A DNA stretch of 22,512 bases from Ophiostoma sp. CBS 140.51 (Eukaryota; Ascomycota; Sordariomycetes; Ophiostomatales; Ophiostomataceae), in assembly GCA_029298735.1 (NCBI GenBank), contig JANSLP010000444.1:1-22512 (forward strand), read 5' to 3'. Made by a program: the position numbers and the translations under genes. Shown here piece by piece: positions 1 to 7,639 of this stretch (position 1 is the stretch's first letter; each line of letters starts with the position of its first letter). The notes under the pieces are model-generated. The model saw only the letters and a list, made by a program, of their open reading frames with translations, did not search any database and was not told the origin of the DNA.

Positions 1-734
1 ACATCCTACCTGCCCCTGCCACAGCCAGGTGATCGCGATGGCTTCAATCAACACTTGCGTATGTTTGGCTTCACGACCTGACAGCCGGACCATTTTCTGC
101 GTACACACATGGCCTATTTCACAGGATGTGCCTCGTTTCCCAAAGACGAGCTCGCCGAGTCAGACGTGGGTCCAACGTGCGTCGGAATCGGGGACACCTG
201 GGGGAGAAAAAATAAAACGATATGGTAGTCTCACTCGACATATTGACATTTCTTCCCTCGCCTTTGTCCCCTTTCGGAGCGTCTTACTATAGGCCTGCGG
301 TGTGCTGAGCGACGCTTTTGCCGGATGCTCATGCTTCCGGGTTGTTCTTGCCCATCTGGGGAAAGATGCGCCGCCCAACGCGGCGACAGCCACTCAAAGT
401 CTCCGCCAGAAGGAGCGACCTCTATTTCAGCTCTGCATTCTTGCATATTTTTCGACTGTCTAGAACGCTGGCGAATGCACTGAGGGCAGCCTCGCCCGCT
501 TGCCTCAGGAGGAATCAAGAAAATGAGAGGGAAGGAACGAAAGGCAATAAAAAATATTCAAAATATAAATACAAAAAAGAGAAGCGACACAAAGATGGAG
601 TGAGAGAAGGAATACGGGAAGAAAAAAGAAAGAGAGAGAGGAAACCATCCCAACTAAAATGAAAAGACCCACCGGCCAGACCTTGCCCGTCCTCGCCTTC
701 TCGCTCCATTGATTGTCAGGCTTTTACTACGAGC

Positions 735-749
735 CACCCGATCCGGGTG
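735..749. repeat. Short palindrome CACCCG-ATC-CGGGTG
   Basis: Perfect 6-bp arms around a 3-bp centre that contains GATC, about 60 bp from the GATCAA tandem site. It could be part of the same regulatory cluster or a site for a dimeric zinc-cluster (CGG-type) regulator. Function is unknown. Confidence 0.35.
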
Positions 750-798
750 CTAGAACGAAGCAACTCGGTATCGACGTTTTGGTGGGACTGTTGTTATG

Positions 799-821
799 GC
801 GATGGTTTGATCAAGATCAAA
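799..821. promoter_or_regulatory. Candidate distal light-responsive / clock-box element
   Basis: A CGATG sits 5 bp before a tandem repeat GATCAAGATCAA (809-820). The same bases form the perfect inverted repeat TTTGATC-AA-GATCAAA (806-821). The GATA-type zinc fingers of the White Collar Complex bind closely spaced GATN repeats in Neurospora frq. The site is about 2.5 kb upstream of the frq ATG and about 1.0 kb upstream of a second GATC cluster. Binding is inferred from motif and position only. Confidence 0.4.
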
Positions 822-1808
822 TCACTGGCTATCCTCTTCTCTTGTTCTTTCGTGTGTGGGTAATTTGTACACTGGTGGGTCGAACTACAAAGTATGGCCC
901 TGCCGTCTCACGCCGCCCACGTTTGCTCTGAGACTGTCTGGCTTCTCCTTCACTGCTTGTGATAAGATGATGTCAGGCGAGCAAAGAGCGGACCCCACCA
1001 TGCCGTCACGCTTTCGGGCAGTCGCTTGGATCCTCTCGTGTGCCCACAATGTACTGATTCTTCTCCTTGCGGAGCAACTCACGTCGTTCAATTGTTCACT
1101 GCCCAGCTTCTTGTTCTGTCTCGCTCTTGTGCACCCCTTCCCCATCCCCCTATTTCTGTTTTTACTTTTATACGGAGTTCCTCATCTTTGACTGTGTGCG
1201 TGTCTTTGCCGGAATCAAGGGTACTTTCTTGTCCAGCACTCTCCAGTACGTACTTGGGTCGCGATGGGGACTGCGTCTCCAAAGGACAGATCCACTTTTC
1301 TTATTTTCCTCTCGTCTGTGACTGGTGACAGGTTCGACAGGATCCCACACAATGCTGAAAAAAAAAAACGGAAACGGCACCCCACCCCCTAGCGTCCCAA
1401 TCGGGCTAGGCCCAATATTTTGCTATTTCATCGATTCCAAGGCGAATCTGCGATCTCCAAGGCCGAGCCATCTCCTGCCACGATCCCTAGGCCGTGCAAA
1501 CATACACAAAACACGCAGCCGAAAAAGGGGTACGGACTGTACAATGAGAGACAAAGCAAAAAGAAGACAAAAAGAAAAGGAAAAAACTCGACACAGTGGT
1601 AGTTCATGATGTCGGTTCTGTAAAGCGTCCATGTTGGGACACAGAGACAGATGAGCGATGAATGTCAGATCGTGCCTTCCATTTTCTCGTCATGGCAAGT
1701 TCTTTTGTGGGCGGGCGCCTGCCTTATTATATCTCCAGGCACCCGCTAGCTCTTTCCCTTCCTTCGTATTGGCCGCCCAGGTCTTTATGCTCCTGCCTGC
1801 ATCGCGTG

Positions 1809-1835
1809 CGGATCGATACTATGGAAGCCGATCCG
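1809..1835. promoter_or_regulatory. Candidate proximal light-responsive element
   Basis: CGGATCG at 1809-1815 and CGATCCG at 1829-1835 are perfect reverse complements separated by 13 bp. The left arm overlaps GATCGA (1811-1816), a form of the White Collar binding motif. The site is about 1.45 kb upstream of the frq ATG, which resembles the position of the proximal light element near the transcription start of Neurospora frq. The assignment rests on motif and spacing. Confidence 0.45.
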
Positions 1836-2058
1836 TAGTTGTGTCTCCCTTCCGTTCTTAGTGATCTCGATGACCACGCCTCCAAAGGCGTCGAGACCCC
1901 TAACTTTTTCGTCGACAAGGTTGCCTCTCGCCAACCCCTTCCGGTACTCTCGCTGCCACAGTGTGTGTTTTCGATGTACAAAGTATTCTTGATGTGGTTT
2001 CAATGTATTTTTGTCTTCATCTGCCCATCCCGATCGCATTATCCCATTGATGACTGGC

Positions 2059-2096
2059 GAAAAGATCTCGAAACCTCGTCGATTGGAGATCTTTTC
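2059..2096. repeat. 11-bp perfect inverted repeat in the frq leader
   Basis: GAAAAGATCTC (2059-2069) pairs exactly with GAGATCTTTTC (2086-2096) around a 16-nt loop that itself contains CGTCGATTGG. If transcribed it could form a stable hairpin in the 5' UTR. As DNA it carries two GATC sites flanking a CGAT, so it may also be a protein-binding element. Confidence 0.45.
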
Positions 2097-2149
2097 TCTT
2101 TCTCTTTCCCCGTCGACGCAAACCAGTGCCCTCTCGAGATCTGGCTCAT

Positions 2150-2176
2150 AGCACACATTTAAAATATATGTGCGCT
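2150..2176. repeat. Imperfect 9-bp inverted repeat with AT-rich loop
   Basis: AGCACACAT (2150-2158) and ATGTGCGCT (2168-2176) are complementary at eight of nine positions around a nine-base AT-rich centre. It lies about 55 bp after the stronger inverted repeat. It may be a leader hairpin or a site near the transcription start. Confidence 0.25.
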
Positions 2177-2936
2177 CTTAAAACAAACATATGTACTGAA
2201 GGAGAAGGAACGAGTCGCTGCAGTTATCACCCGAGTCTCCCAGTCAGTCACCTTACTGTCGAGGCAGAGGCACCCCTCTTTCCCTCTCAGGGACTCGCAC
2301 CTGCATCGCTCTTCCCAAAGCCCGAACTTTCTGCGCCCCGTGGTCCTTCCGCTTGGGGCTGTCACTGTCTCCCTTCATATTGTCTCATCCCAGGCCACTC
2401 CCCTTTCCCATCTTTTCTTCCCTCTTTTGAAAATTTCTCGACTCTTTCAACTCTCTCCTAACCCATGGACATTTCATCTCATCCTCACTCTTTATCATCA
2501 TCATCACCACATCGGCCATCTCGTCAAATCTCAACGTTCGCGCACCGGCGTTTGCTCCCGTACAGGTTCACCACAGGCTCTGGACCCTAACCACATTCAG
2601 CCCCCGCGTCATCGTGCAGTGCTGTCACCCACCCCCAAATCCATCCTCTTCCACTCTTCCAAAGCATTCTTAGTGTTTTCTTGTACCGAAAAGAGACACT
2701 CCTGCCCTGGCGCCCCACCGCACGAATCTACCAGCGCCCAGCGTCTAGGCCGATCTTTTCCCTTTTCTTTGACGCAGGCCGCCCCGGCTCTCTGGTCCCT
2801 CTTAACCTTTCCATTCTGCTGTTTTTCACTCGGTTCTCGACCTTTGCCTCATATTCACAACTCACAAAACACAACACACACTACACGCATTACCGAATAC
2901 AATCACGAACCGAACGATTGATTGATTGAATTTCGA

Positions 2937-2990
2937 ATGCGAATTGCATTTACGACTTTTACAAACCCGGATATCTCGACTTGCCCTTAA
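2937..2990 (+). CDS. Upstream ORF in frq leader (17 codons)
   Basis: ATG at 2937 opens a 17-codon frame ending in TAA at 2988-2990, about 300 nt before the frq ATG. It does not overlap frq. In Neurospora the frq leader carries several uORFs that affect translation of FRQ. Whether this one is on the mature mRNA depends on the transcription start and on leader introns, which cannot be seen here. Confidence 0.3.
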   Translation: MRIAFTTFTNPDISTCP

Positions 2991-3192
2991 TACAGCGGGC
3001 AAACGACAACAAGCGCAGTATACGAAGCGCTTTCTCCCGACTTAGTCTCACACCACCGCCGACACAAAAGGCCGCTGTCTACATTGTCGGTCGCAACAAC
3101 GACATCGTAGCCTGAACGGCTTCGCCTTTTGCACCAGAACAATACCTTGGATACGGACGACAGCACACTGGACTGGACGGGCGACAATCCCA

Positions 3193-3207
3193 ATGGCTCT
3201 GAATTAG
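3193..3207 (+). CDS. Minimal upstream ORF (4 codons) before frq
   Basis: ATG with A at -3 opens the four-codon peptide MALN followed by TAG, ending 82 nt before the frq ATG. It is the first of a pair of minimal uORFs and may control start-site choice. Confidence 0.3.
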   Translation: MALN

Positions 3208-3210
3208 CAG

Positions 3211-3225
3211 ATGCCTCACCATTAG
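3211..3225 (+). CDS. Minimal upstream ORF (4 codons) next to the first
   Basis: ATG at 3211 starts three bases after the stop of the preceding minimal uORF and encodes MPHH followed by TAG. Ribosomes leaving it have only about 60 nt to regain competence before the frq ATG at 3289, which could favour leaky scanning or a downstream start. Confidence 0.3.
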   Translation: MPHH

Positions 3226-3288
3226 CCATTTGCGTCCCCTCGCGTGGCAAAACGTTTCGACGTAAACAACGACAACGACAAAGGGACA

Positions 3289-6200
3289 ATGGATAACGGA
3301 AAGACAACACGGTCCCGGCACCTCAAAACGCCCAGTTTTGACATGGCCGGCAACAACACACTCTACCCGAACGAACCACCACATCCTCAGCCTCTTCGCC
3401 AGTCATCCTCCTCGACGCAGAATACCGGCTCCGGATCCGCACCACAGACATCACCACATGCATCGCGCGCAAACCAACGGCATGGCCAGTCGTCTCGCAA
3501 CGACGGCCTAGCCGTGCCCAGCGCCGACAACTCGCATGATGAATCCTCGGAAGACCAGCAACGGACGAAGAAACCATCTCGGCAGAGCGACGCTTCAGGA
3601 CGCAGTCGTGCATCAATCATGACTGACGCAAAGAAGTGGTTTGACAACTCGAACAACAACCCAACCGGCGCGTTTGATGTCAGCCCTCCAGATGGTAAGA
3701 GTGATGTTTCCATGTCCCCTCCCTTGCTGCTCGCGACTGACGAGGAACTCCTACTGTTTAAAGTTGGTTCCTATTTTGAAAAGCGAGAATCATCAAGCGA
3801 CGATGCACAGAACGATATCCCACTTATGTCACCGCAACTTGCTCCCCCTTTCGTCCCACCCAGCGCGTCATTTCTCCCAGCAACCCTTGTTCATGCCAAC
3901 ACCCGAAGCAGCAGCTCAGAGGATTACCGGAGTGTCATCGACGACCTGACCATCGAGAACAAGCGTCTCAAGGAGCAGCTCAAACGGTTCCAGCAAAATG
4001 TGAACCGGGATGTCCTCGAAAATGAAAAGCTATTTGAAATCAAGATGCATGGTCTCCCGCGCCGCAAGAAGCAGGAACTCGAGGCCACGCTCCGTGATTT
4101 CGCCGCAAGCCTAGGTGACACCGCCTCCAACGACTCGGCATCGCTGCGCAAGCGGGAGAAGTCTCTGGCCTCGTCCAAGGACCAATCCCAACAGCCGCAT
4201 CATCACCACCACCACCATCACCACAACAACTCGGCACTTTACTCATCGAATGGCTCGCGGTCCAAACAGGCGTCTAATTCGTCATCGCGGTCACGGCCCG
4301 TTGACTCGGCCTATGCTTCTATGTCTACGGGTGCCAACTCTTCTGGCACATCACTGACCCGGCACCCTTTCGGCGGTTCCAAGGCTCGCGCTTCATCTGA
4401 GCAAAAGGTTGAGCGGTACCTGAAGGACATCCCAGAGGGTCTCTACCCTTACTACGGCTTCAACACCCTTGGCGACAAGGAGAAGAAGAAGCTGATTGTG
4501 AGACGTCTCGAGCAACTCTTTACGGGCAAGATCGGTGGCCGGTACACCGGCCAAGCTCATTCCACCGCACCAGATTCCAGTGATTTGGCAGGCACAACCA
4601 CCATTGCTGCTGCTATCGGCGACAGATCGGCAAAGAATTCTGGCGCTCTGAATAGTGATAGTCGTAGTGGCAGCAGTGGTGAGGGTGGCAGTGCCCCTGC
4701 TGTCAACGCCATCCCATATGCATCCACACCCGCTGTTCCTGGCTCTGCCACTGCGAACCTGCAGATTCCGACGTCGATGGGCGCTTCGGAGCCTTCTCGT
4801 GAAGCCCGCATCCAGGCTCGGACGTCTGGCCACAAGCAAGCCAAATCGCACGACAACGGGTCTGCGTCCAACTCCAACGGGGAGGAGGCAGGCAACGGGA
4901 ATGGCAACGGAAGTGGCACCGTTCTTACTATGAGCGGTGCTACAAGTGTTAAAGGTAACGGTAACGGCAATGGCAGCGGCAGTGGCAGTGGGAACGGCAA
5001 TGGGAACGGGAAGTCAACTCTCGGGTCGTCTCTACCCGACCAGCGTCCAACGAGACTCCTTGACTTGGACCCTGACAGAGTTCAAGTCCCCGCCGACAAC
5101 ATGGAGTACATTCGTCATCTTGGCCTCATTCCACCTGAGATTGGTCCTCAAAGCGTGGCCAAGACGATTGATGTGTCACCTGATGCTGATGGCTGGGTCT
5201 ACCTGAACCTGCTTGCCAACCTGGCACAGCTGCATATTCTTAACGTGGCGCCCGATTTCATTCGGCAGTCGGTCGTTGAGAAGAGCACAAAGTTCCAGCT
5301 TTCACCCGACGGACAGAAAATCCGCTGGCGTGGTGGTATGGACGGAACCAAGTTCAGCAGTGATGGCGGCAGCACGGGTGATCTGTCGCAGCATAGCCAG
5401 TCCACCGATGTAGACGACGGCTCTGATGAGACTGGTCAACGAAAGCGGGCCAAGAAATCTGGAAACGGCTCAGCGTCGGCATTGTCTAGCAGCAAAAAGC
5501 AGTCAAAGACAGGCTTGCAAGACTCAGCCGCCTCATCCAGCTTCCAGTACAAGCCCTTATTCGTCCACCGGAACTCTGTTCCCATCCTGACTTCCGGGGA
5601 AGAGATGTCGTCTCAAGAGTCCGACCAACCTGAAACCAGCCACGCTTTTGGCAGCCGGATGGACCAGAGCAACACCAAGAGCCGGAACCGCAACGACGCT
5701 AAGAGCAGGAGCAAGAGCAACAACAGTATTTCCAACAGCAACAACAACAGCAACTCCAACATTGATGCTTCTCGGTACGGTACAAGTCGCTCGGGCTCGT
5801 CCAACACTCGCAAGCGGCGCAAGTCAGATGGCGTTCTCGTCTACTACAGTGGCATGCCATTCTGCACGGATCTTGCTGGAGACAGCTCGGGCGAGGTCAG
5901 CCCGGCGACCAACGAGACGTCTACTCTGCAGACTCAGGATTCGATGGACGAGCCTCTGCAAAACCGGCCGACTGTGCACCGGTCCTCGTCTGGCTCTCAC
6001 ATCCCCTTCCGTCCCCTGACAGACTATCTGAGCCTGTCAAGAGACGAGTGGGCCGGCCTTGGCCTGTTGGGCATCGGAACTGTTGGACGACGGAACGAGC
6101 CGGCGGCGAGTGCCAACGACAACGTGAGCAGTTCGGCCAGCTTCATCAGCAGCATGAGCAACCAGGACGATATCGATGACGATCTTGTTGTGTTTGACTA

Positions 6201-6813
6201 CAGCTCAGCAACCGATGCGTCGTCTGTCGATGTAGAGGAGCCGAAGCTCGAGGCATCCGGCATCCACAGAGTATTTCCTGAGGATCACTTCGCTCTACGT
6301 GTCACGACTCAGCGGCCATTCCACTCGAATGGCTCCATCAACAATTGCGAAGACGATGATGACTGCGACAAGAGCAACCTTAACAGTGGTAGCACTCCCA
6401 GTGGTGACACATTCTCGATAGCTTCGCTGACCAGCCGCGTTGCTGCTCTGAAGAAGCAAACGGCCCCTGTGTCTGCCGCAGTCGCCATGACGAACAAGGC
6501 GCCTTCGGTCAGGATCAACTACGTGTCGGCAATCTACCAACAGAGAGAGCCGGCCAAGCTGCCACGCCCGGCCATGTTCTACCCGCCCTTCAGCTCGACA
6601 TCCGAGTCGGAGGAGGACACGGACATGCTGGACGAGGAAGGTGGCGAGGAAGAGGACGAGAGCATGCTAGCTTCGTCGTCGGTGATCTCGCGTCGTGCCA
6701 ATCCCCACCACTCCGTCAACAACGCCTCTCTGGCTTCACATGCCGTGATGTCATTAGGCGAGGATGGCGATGTGGAGGCCGACGAGGCCATGGAGCTGGA
6801 GGACAGCACCTAA
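3289..6813 (+). CDS. frq: FREQUENCY, circadian clock protein
   Basis: FRQ is the negative element of the fungal circadian oscillator. It partners with the helicase FRH and casein kinase 1 and inhibits the White Collar Complex in the nucleus. The frame runs open for 1174 codons from an ATG with A at -3 and G at +4 (the open frame extends upstream only through a GTG). Recognisable FRQ blocks in order are: DAKKWF (about 113-118); a coiled coil, SVIDDLTIENKRLKEQLKRF (about 215-234), followed by HGLPRRKKQELEATLRDF; RRLEQLFTGK (about 407-416); DLDPDRVQVPADNMEYIRHL (about 592-611); VYLNLLANLAQLHI and KFQLSPDGQKIRWRGG (about 637-685); VYYSGMPFCTDLAGD (about 851-865), in the FRH-binding region of Neurospora FRQ; and PEDHFALRV near 996. 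Extra length over Neurospora FRQ (about 989 aa) lies in Ser/Asn/Gly/His tracts. Basic clusters (PRRKK, RKRAKK, RKRRK) could be nuclear signals. Possible alternative starts at codons 19 and 111 and an optional 69-nt intron are described separately. Confidence 0.95.
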   Translation: MDNGKTTRSRHLKTPSFDMAGNNTLYPNEPPHPQPLRQSSSSTQNTGSGSAPQTSPHASRANQRHGQSSRNDGLAVPSADNSHDESSEDQQRTKKPSRQSDASGRSRASIMTDAKKWFDNSNNNPTGAFDVSPPDGKSDVSMSPPLLLATDEELLLFKVGSYFEKRESSSDDAQNDIPLMSPQLAPPFVPPSASFLPATLVHANTRSSSSEDYRSVIDDLTIENKRLKEQLKRFQQNVNRDVLENEKLFEIKMHGLPRRKKQELEATLRDFAASLGDTASNDSASLRKREKSLASSKDQSQQPHHHHHHHHHNNSALYSSNGSRSKQASNSSSRSRPVDSAYASMSTGANSSGTSLTRHPFGGSKARASSEQKVERYLKDIPEGLYPYYGFNTLGDKEKKKLIVRRLEQLFTGKIGGRYTGQAHSTAPDSSDLAGTTTIAAAIGDRSAKNSGALNSDSRSGSSGEGGSAPAVNAIPYASTPAVPGSATANLQIPTSMGASEPSREARIQARTSGHKQAKSHDNGSASNSNGEEAGNGNGNGSGTVLTMSGATSVKGNGNGNGSGSGSGNGNGNGKSTLGSSLPDQRPTRLLDLDPDRVQVPADNMEYIRHLGLIPPEIGPQSVAKTIDVSPDADGWVYLNLLANLAQLHILNVAPDFIRQSVVEKSTKFQLSPDGQKIRWRGGMDGTKFSSDGGSTGDLSQHSQSTDVDDGSDETGQRKRAKKSGNGSASALSSSKKQSKTGLQDSAASSSFQYKPLFVHRNSVPILTSGEEMSSQESDQPETSHAFGSRMDQSNTKSRNRNDAKSRSKSNNSISNSNNNSNSNIDASRYGTSRSGSSNTRKRRKSDGVLVYYSGMPFCTDLAGDSSGEVSPATNETSTLQTQDSMDEPLQNRPTVHRSSSGSHIPFRPLTDYLSLSRDEWAGLGLLGIGTVGRRNEPAASANDNVSSSASFISSMSNQDDIDDDLVVFDYSSATDASSVDVEEPKLEASGIHRVFPEDHFALRVTTQRPFHSNGSINNCEDDDDCDKSNLNSGSTPSGDTFSIASLTSRVAALKKQTAPVSAAVAMTNKAPSVRINYVSAIYQQREPAKLPRPAMFYPPFSSTSESEEDTDMLDEEGGEEEDESMLASSSVISRRANPHHSVNNASLASHAVMSLGEDGDVEADEAMELEDST
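3695..3763 (+). other. Candidate optional in-frame intron within frq
   Basis: A strong donor GTAAGA (3695), a consensus branch site CTGAC (3737-3741) and an acceptor AAG (3761-3763) enclose 69 nt, a multiple of three without stops. Removing it fuses SPPD to VGSYFEKRES, which resembles the corresponding Neurospora segment (an Asp-Val-Asp-Pro-Pro stretch followed by Phe-x-Lys-Glu-Ser) better than the unspliced version. The inserted 23 residues, rich in Leu, do not resemble FRQ. The AAG acceptor lacks a clear pyrimidine tract, so splicing may be partial or absent. Confidence 0.45.
4198..4224 (+). repeat. Poly-histidine tract in FRQ
   Basis: Nine consecutive His codons (residues 304-312, mixed CAT/CAC) followed by two Asn codons, in a region not conserved among FRQ proteins. 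The mixed codons point to selection for the residue or to an old repeat rather than fresh slippage. Confidence 0.8.
4891..5010 (+). repeat. Gly-Asn/Gly-Ser repeat in FRQ
   Basis: Two blocks of alternating Gly with Asn or Ser (4891-4917 and 4954-5010, residues about 535-543 and 556-574) form a flexible linker just before the DLDPDR block. It is an imperfect hexanucleotide-like repeat and a likely site of length variation between strains. Confidence 0.75.
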
Positions 6814-6879
6814 ACGGAAGAACGAAACGAGAAACCAGAAAACAACAAAAACACAACAACCAACAAACGGTGAAAGGCC

Positions 6880-6900
6880 CGCAACGATGACATGGTTGCG
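6880..6900 (+). terminator. Possible 3'-end hairpin after frq
   Basis: CGCAAC and GTTGCG form a 6-bp stem with a nine-base loop, 66 nt after the stop codon, and are followed by a long T-rich run. It could mark the 3' UTR or a protein-binding site. Eukaryotic termination does not need such a hairpin, so the role is speculative. Confidence 0.2.
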
Positions 6901-7204
6901 TTCCTTTTCATAATCTCTTTTTCTTCTCTTTTTCTCTTGTTTTCTATTGTCTTTTTATACTTTTTTATGGTATATATTTTTATTTACTTTTCTAGGAAAG
7001 CGTTTCCTTTTTATCATGGCTTCGGATAAAAAGGAGAAAGGGGATTTGAGTGGTTTTTTAGTCCACATTGGGTTTGCTTTATATCTAGCAGTCACAAATT
7101 GACTGGACACAACTGGCGAGTGATTTTTTAAGATGGAACCAAAGGATGGCCAATGTACTACTTATTTATTTTACTGTAAACTACTAAAAAAGGAACATTA
7201 AAAG

Positions 7205-7210
7205 AATAAA
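7205..7210 (+). terminator. Possible polyadenylation signal for frq
   Basis: AATAAA lies 392 nt after the frq stop in an AT-rich stretch. Fungal poly(A) signals are loose, so this is only a candidate. Confidence 0.25.
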
Positions 7211-7639
7211 AATGAAAGAAAGCATAAGTGAGATGAGAGTGACTACTATTCACTTGCGAGGATATGAGATGTGATTCTATGAGATTTTGTGTGAAATGAA
7301 ATGGCAGCAGAACATCTTACGTAGATAGGCAACGGTAATCCAATGTAGAAATACTGCCTGGCGTCACCGCCAAGCTTTGGTGTGGGTTGTGGTGGTTCAG
7401 CGGGCAGGAGGCGTTGGGAGCGCAAAGAAGTGGTGGAGGGGTTATGTGAGCTTTTGAGCTTTCGGAGCTTTTGAAAGGGGAAGGAACCCATTTGCGCGTA
7501 CGAGCACAACGAACGACGACGTACCTTCTTCAACCTTTGCCGACAGACGTCCACCCTCGCCGACGACAACAATAAGGAGAAAGACGACACTCTCCTATAC
7601 CTTCCCCTCCGTTCCAAAACCAACCCCCCTCTGGCAACT

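Larger units (their letters stand above)
1..3288. other. Long gene-free leader and promoter region of frq
   Basis: About 3.3 kb with no ORF that looks like a protein. The open frames are short, overlapping and low-complexity, and the longest (2340-2921) is a Ser/Pro/His-rich translation of CT-rich DNA. There is a purine-rich stretch at about 505-660 and CT-rich DNA from about 2230 to 2900, typical of fungal promoters and 5' UTRs. Several GATC/CGAT clusters, inverted repeats and short upstream ORFs are listed separately. Neurospora frq has a similarly long upstream region with distal and proximal light elements and a long leader containing uORFs, so this stretch is read as the frq control region. 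The far 5' end could belong to a neighbour outside the window. Confidence 0.6.
6814..7639. other. frq 3' region and prefoldin promoter
   Basis: Non-coding. The first 85 nt after the frq stop are A-rich. A CGCAAC/GTTGCG inverted repeat (6880-6900) is followed by T-rich DNA to about 7010. AATAAA at 7205-7210 is a possible polyadenylation signal for frq. From about 7490 to 7639 the DNA becomes C-rich, with many CGACGAC-like motifs, and serves as promoter and leader for the prefoldin gene. No paired GATC sites are visible here. Confidence 0.5.

Noticed and set aside
1331..1345. GGTTCGA as a tRNA B box
   Set aside because: The following bases do not fit the B-box consensus, no A box or cloverleaf was found nearby; the same holds for similar strings near 14950 and 20490.
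2340..2921. 193-codon open frame upstream of frq
   Set aside because: Starts at GTG, is a Ser/Pro/His/Leu-rich translation of CT-rich leader DNA and has no recognisable domain.
3244..3288. Longer N-terminus of FRQ starting at 3244
   Set aside because: The codon at 3244 is GTG; the first ATG in frame with a good context is at 3289.
4393..5000. Minus-strand frames of about 150 codons opposite frq
   Set aside because: Shadows of the frq coding frame; composition (Leu/Pro/Arg) mirrors the Ser/Gly/Asn codons on the other strand.
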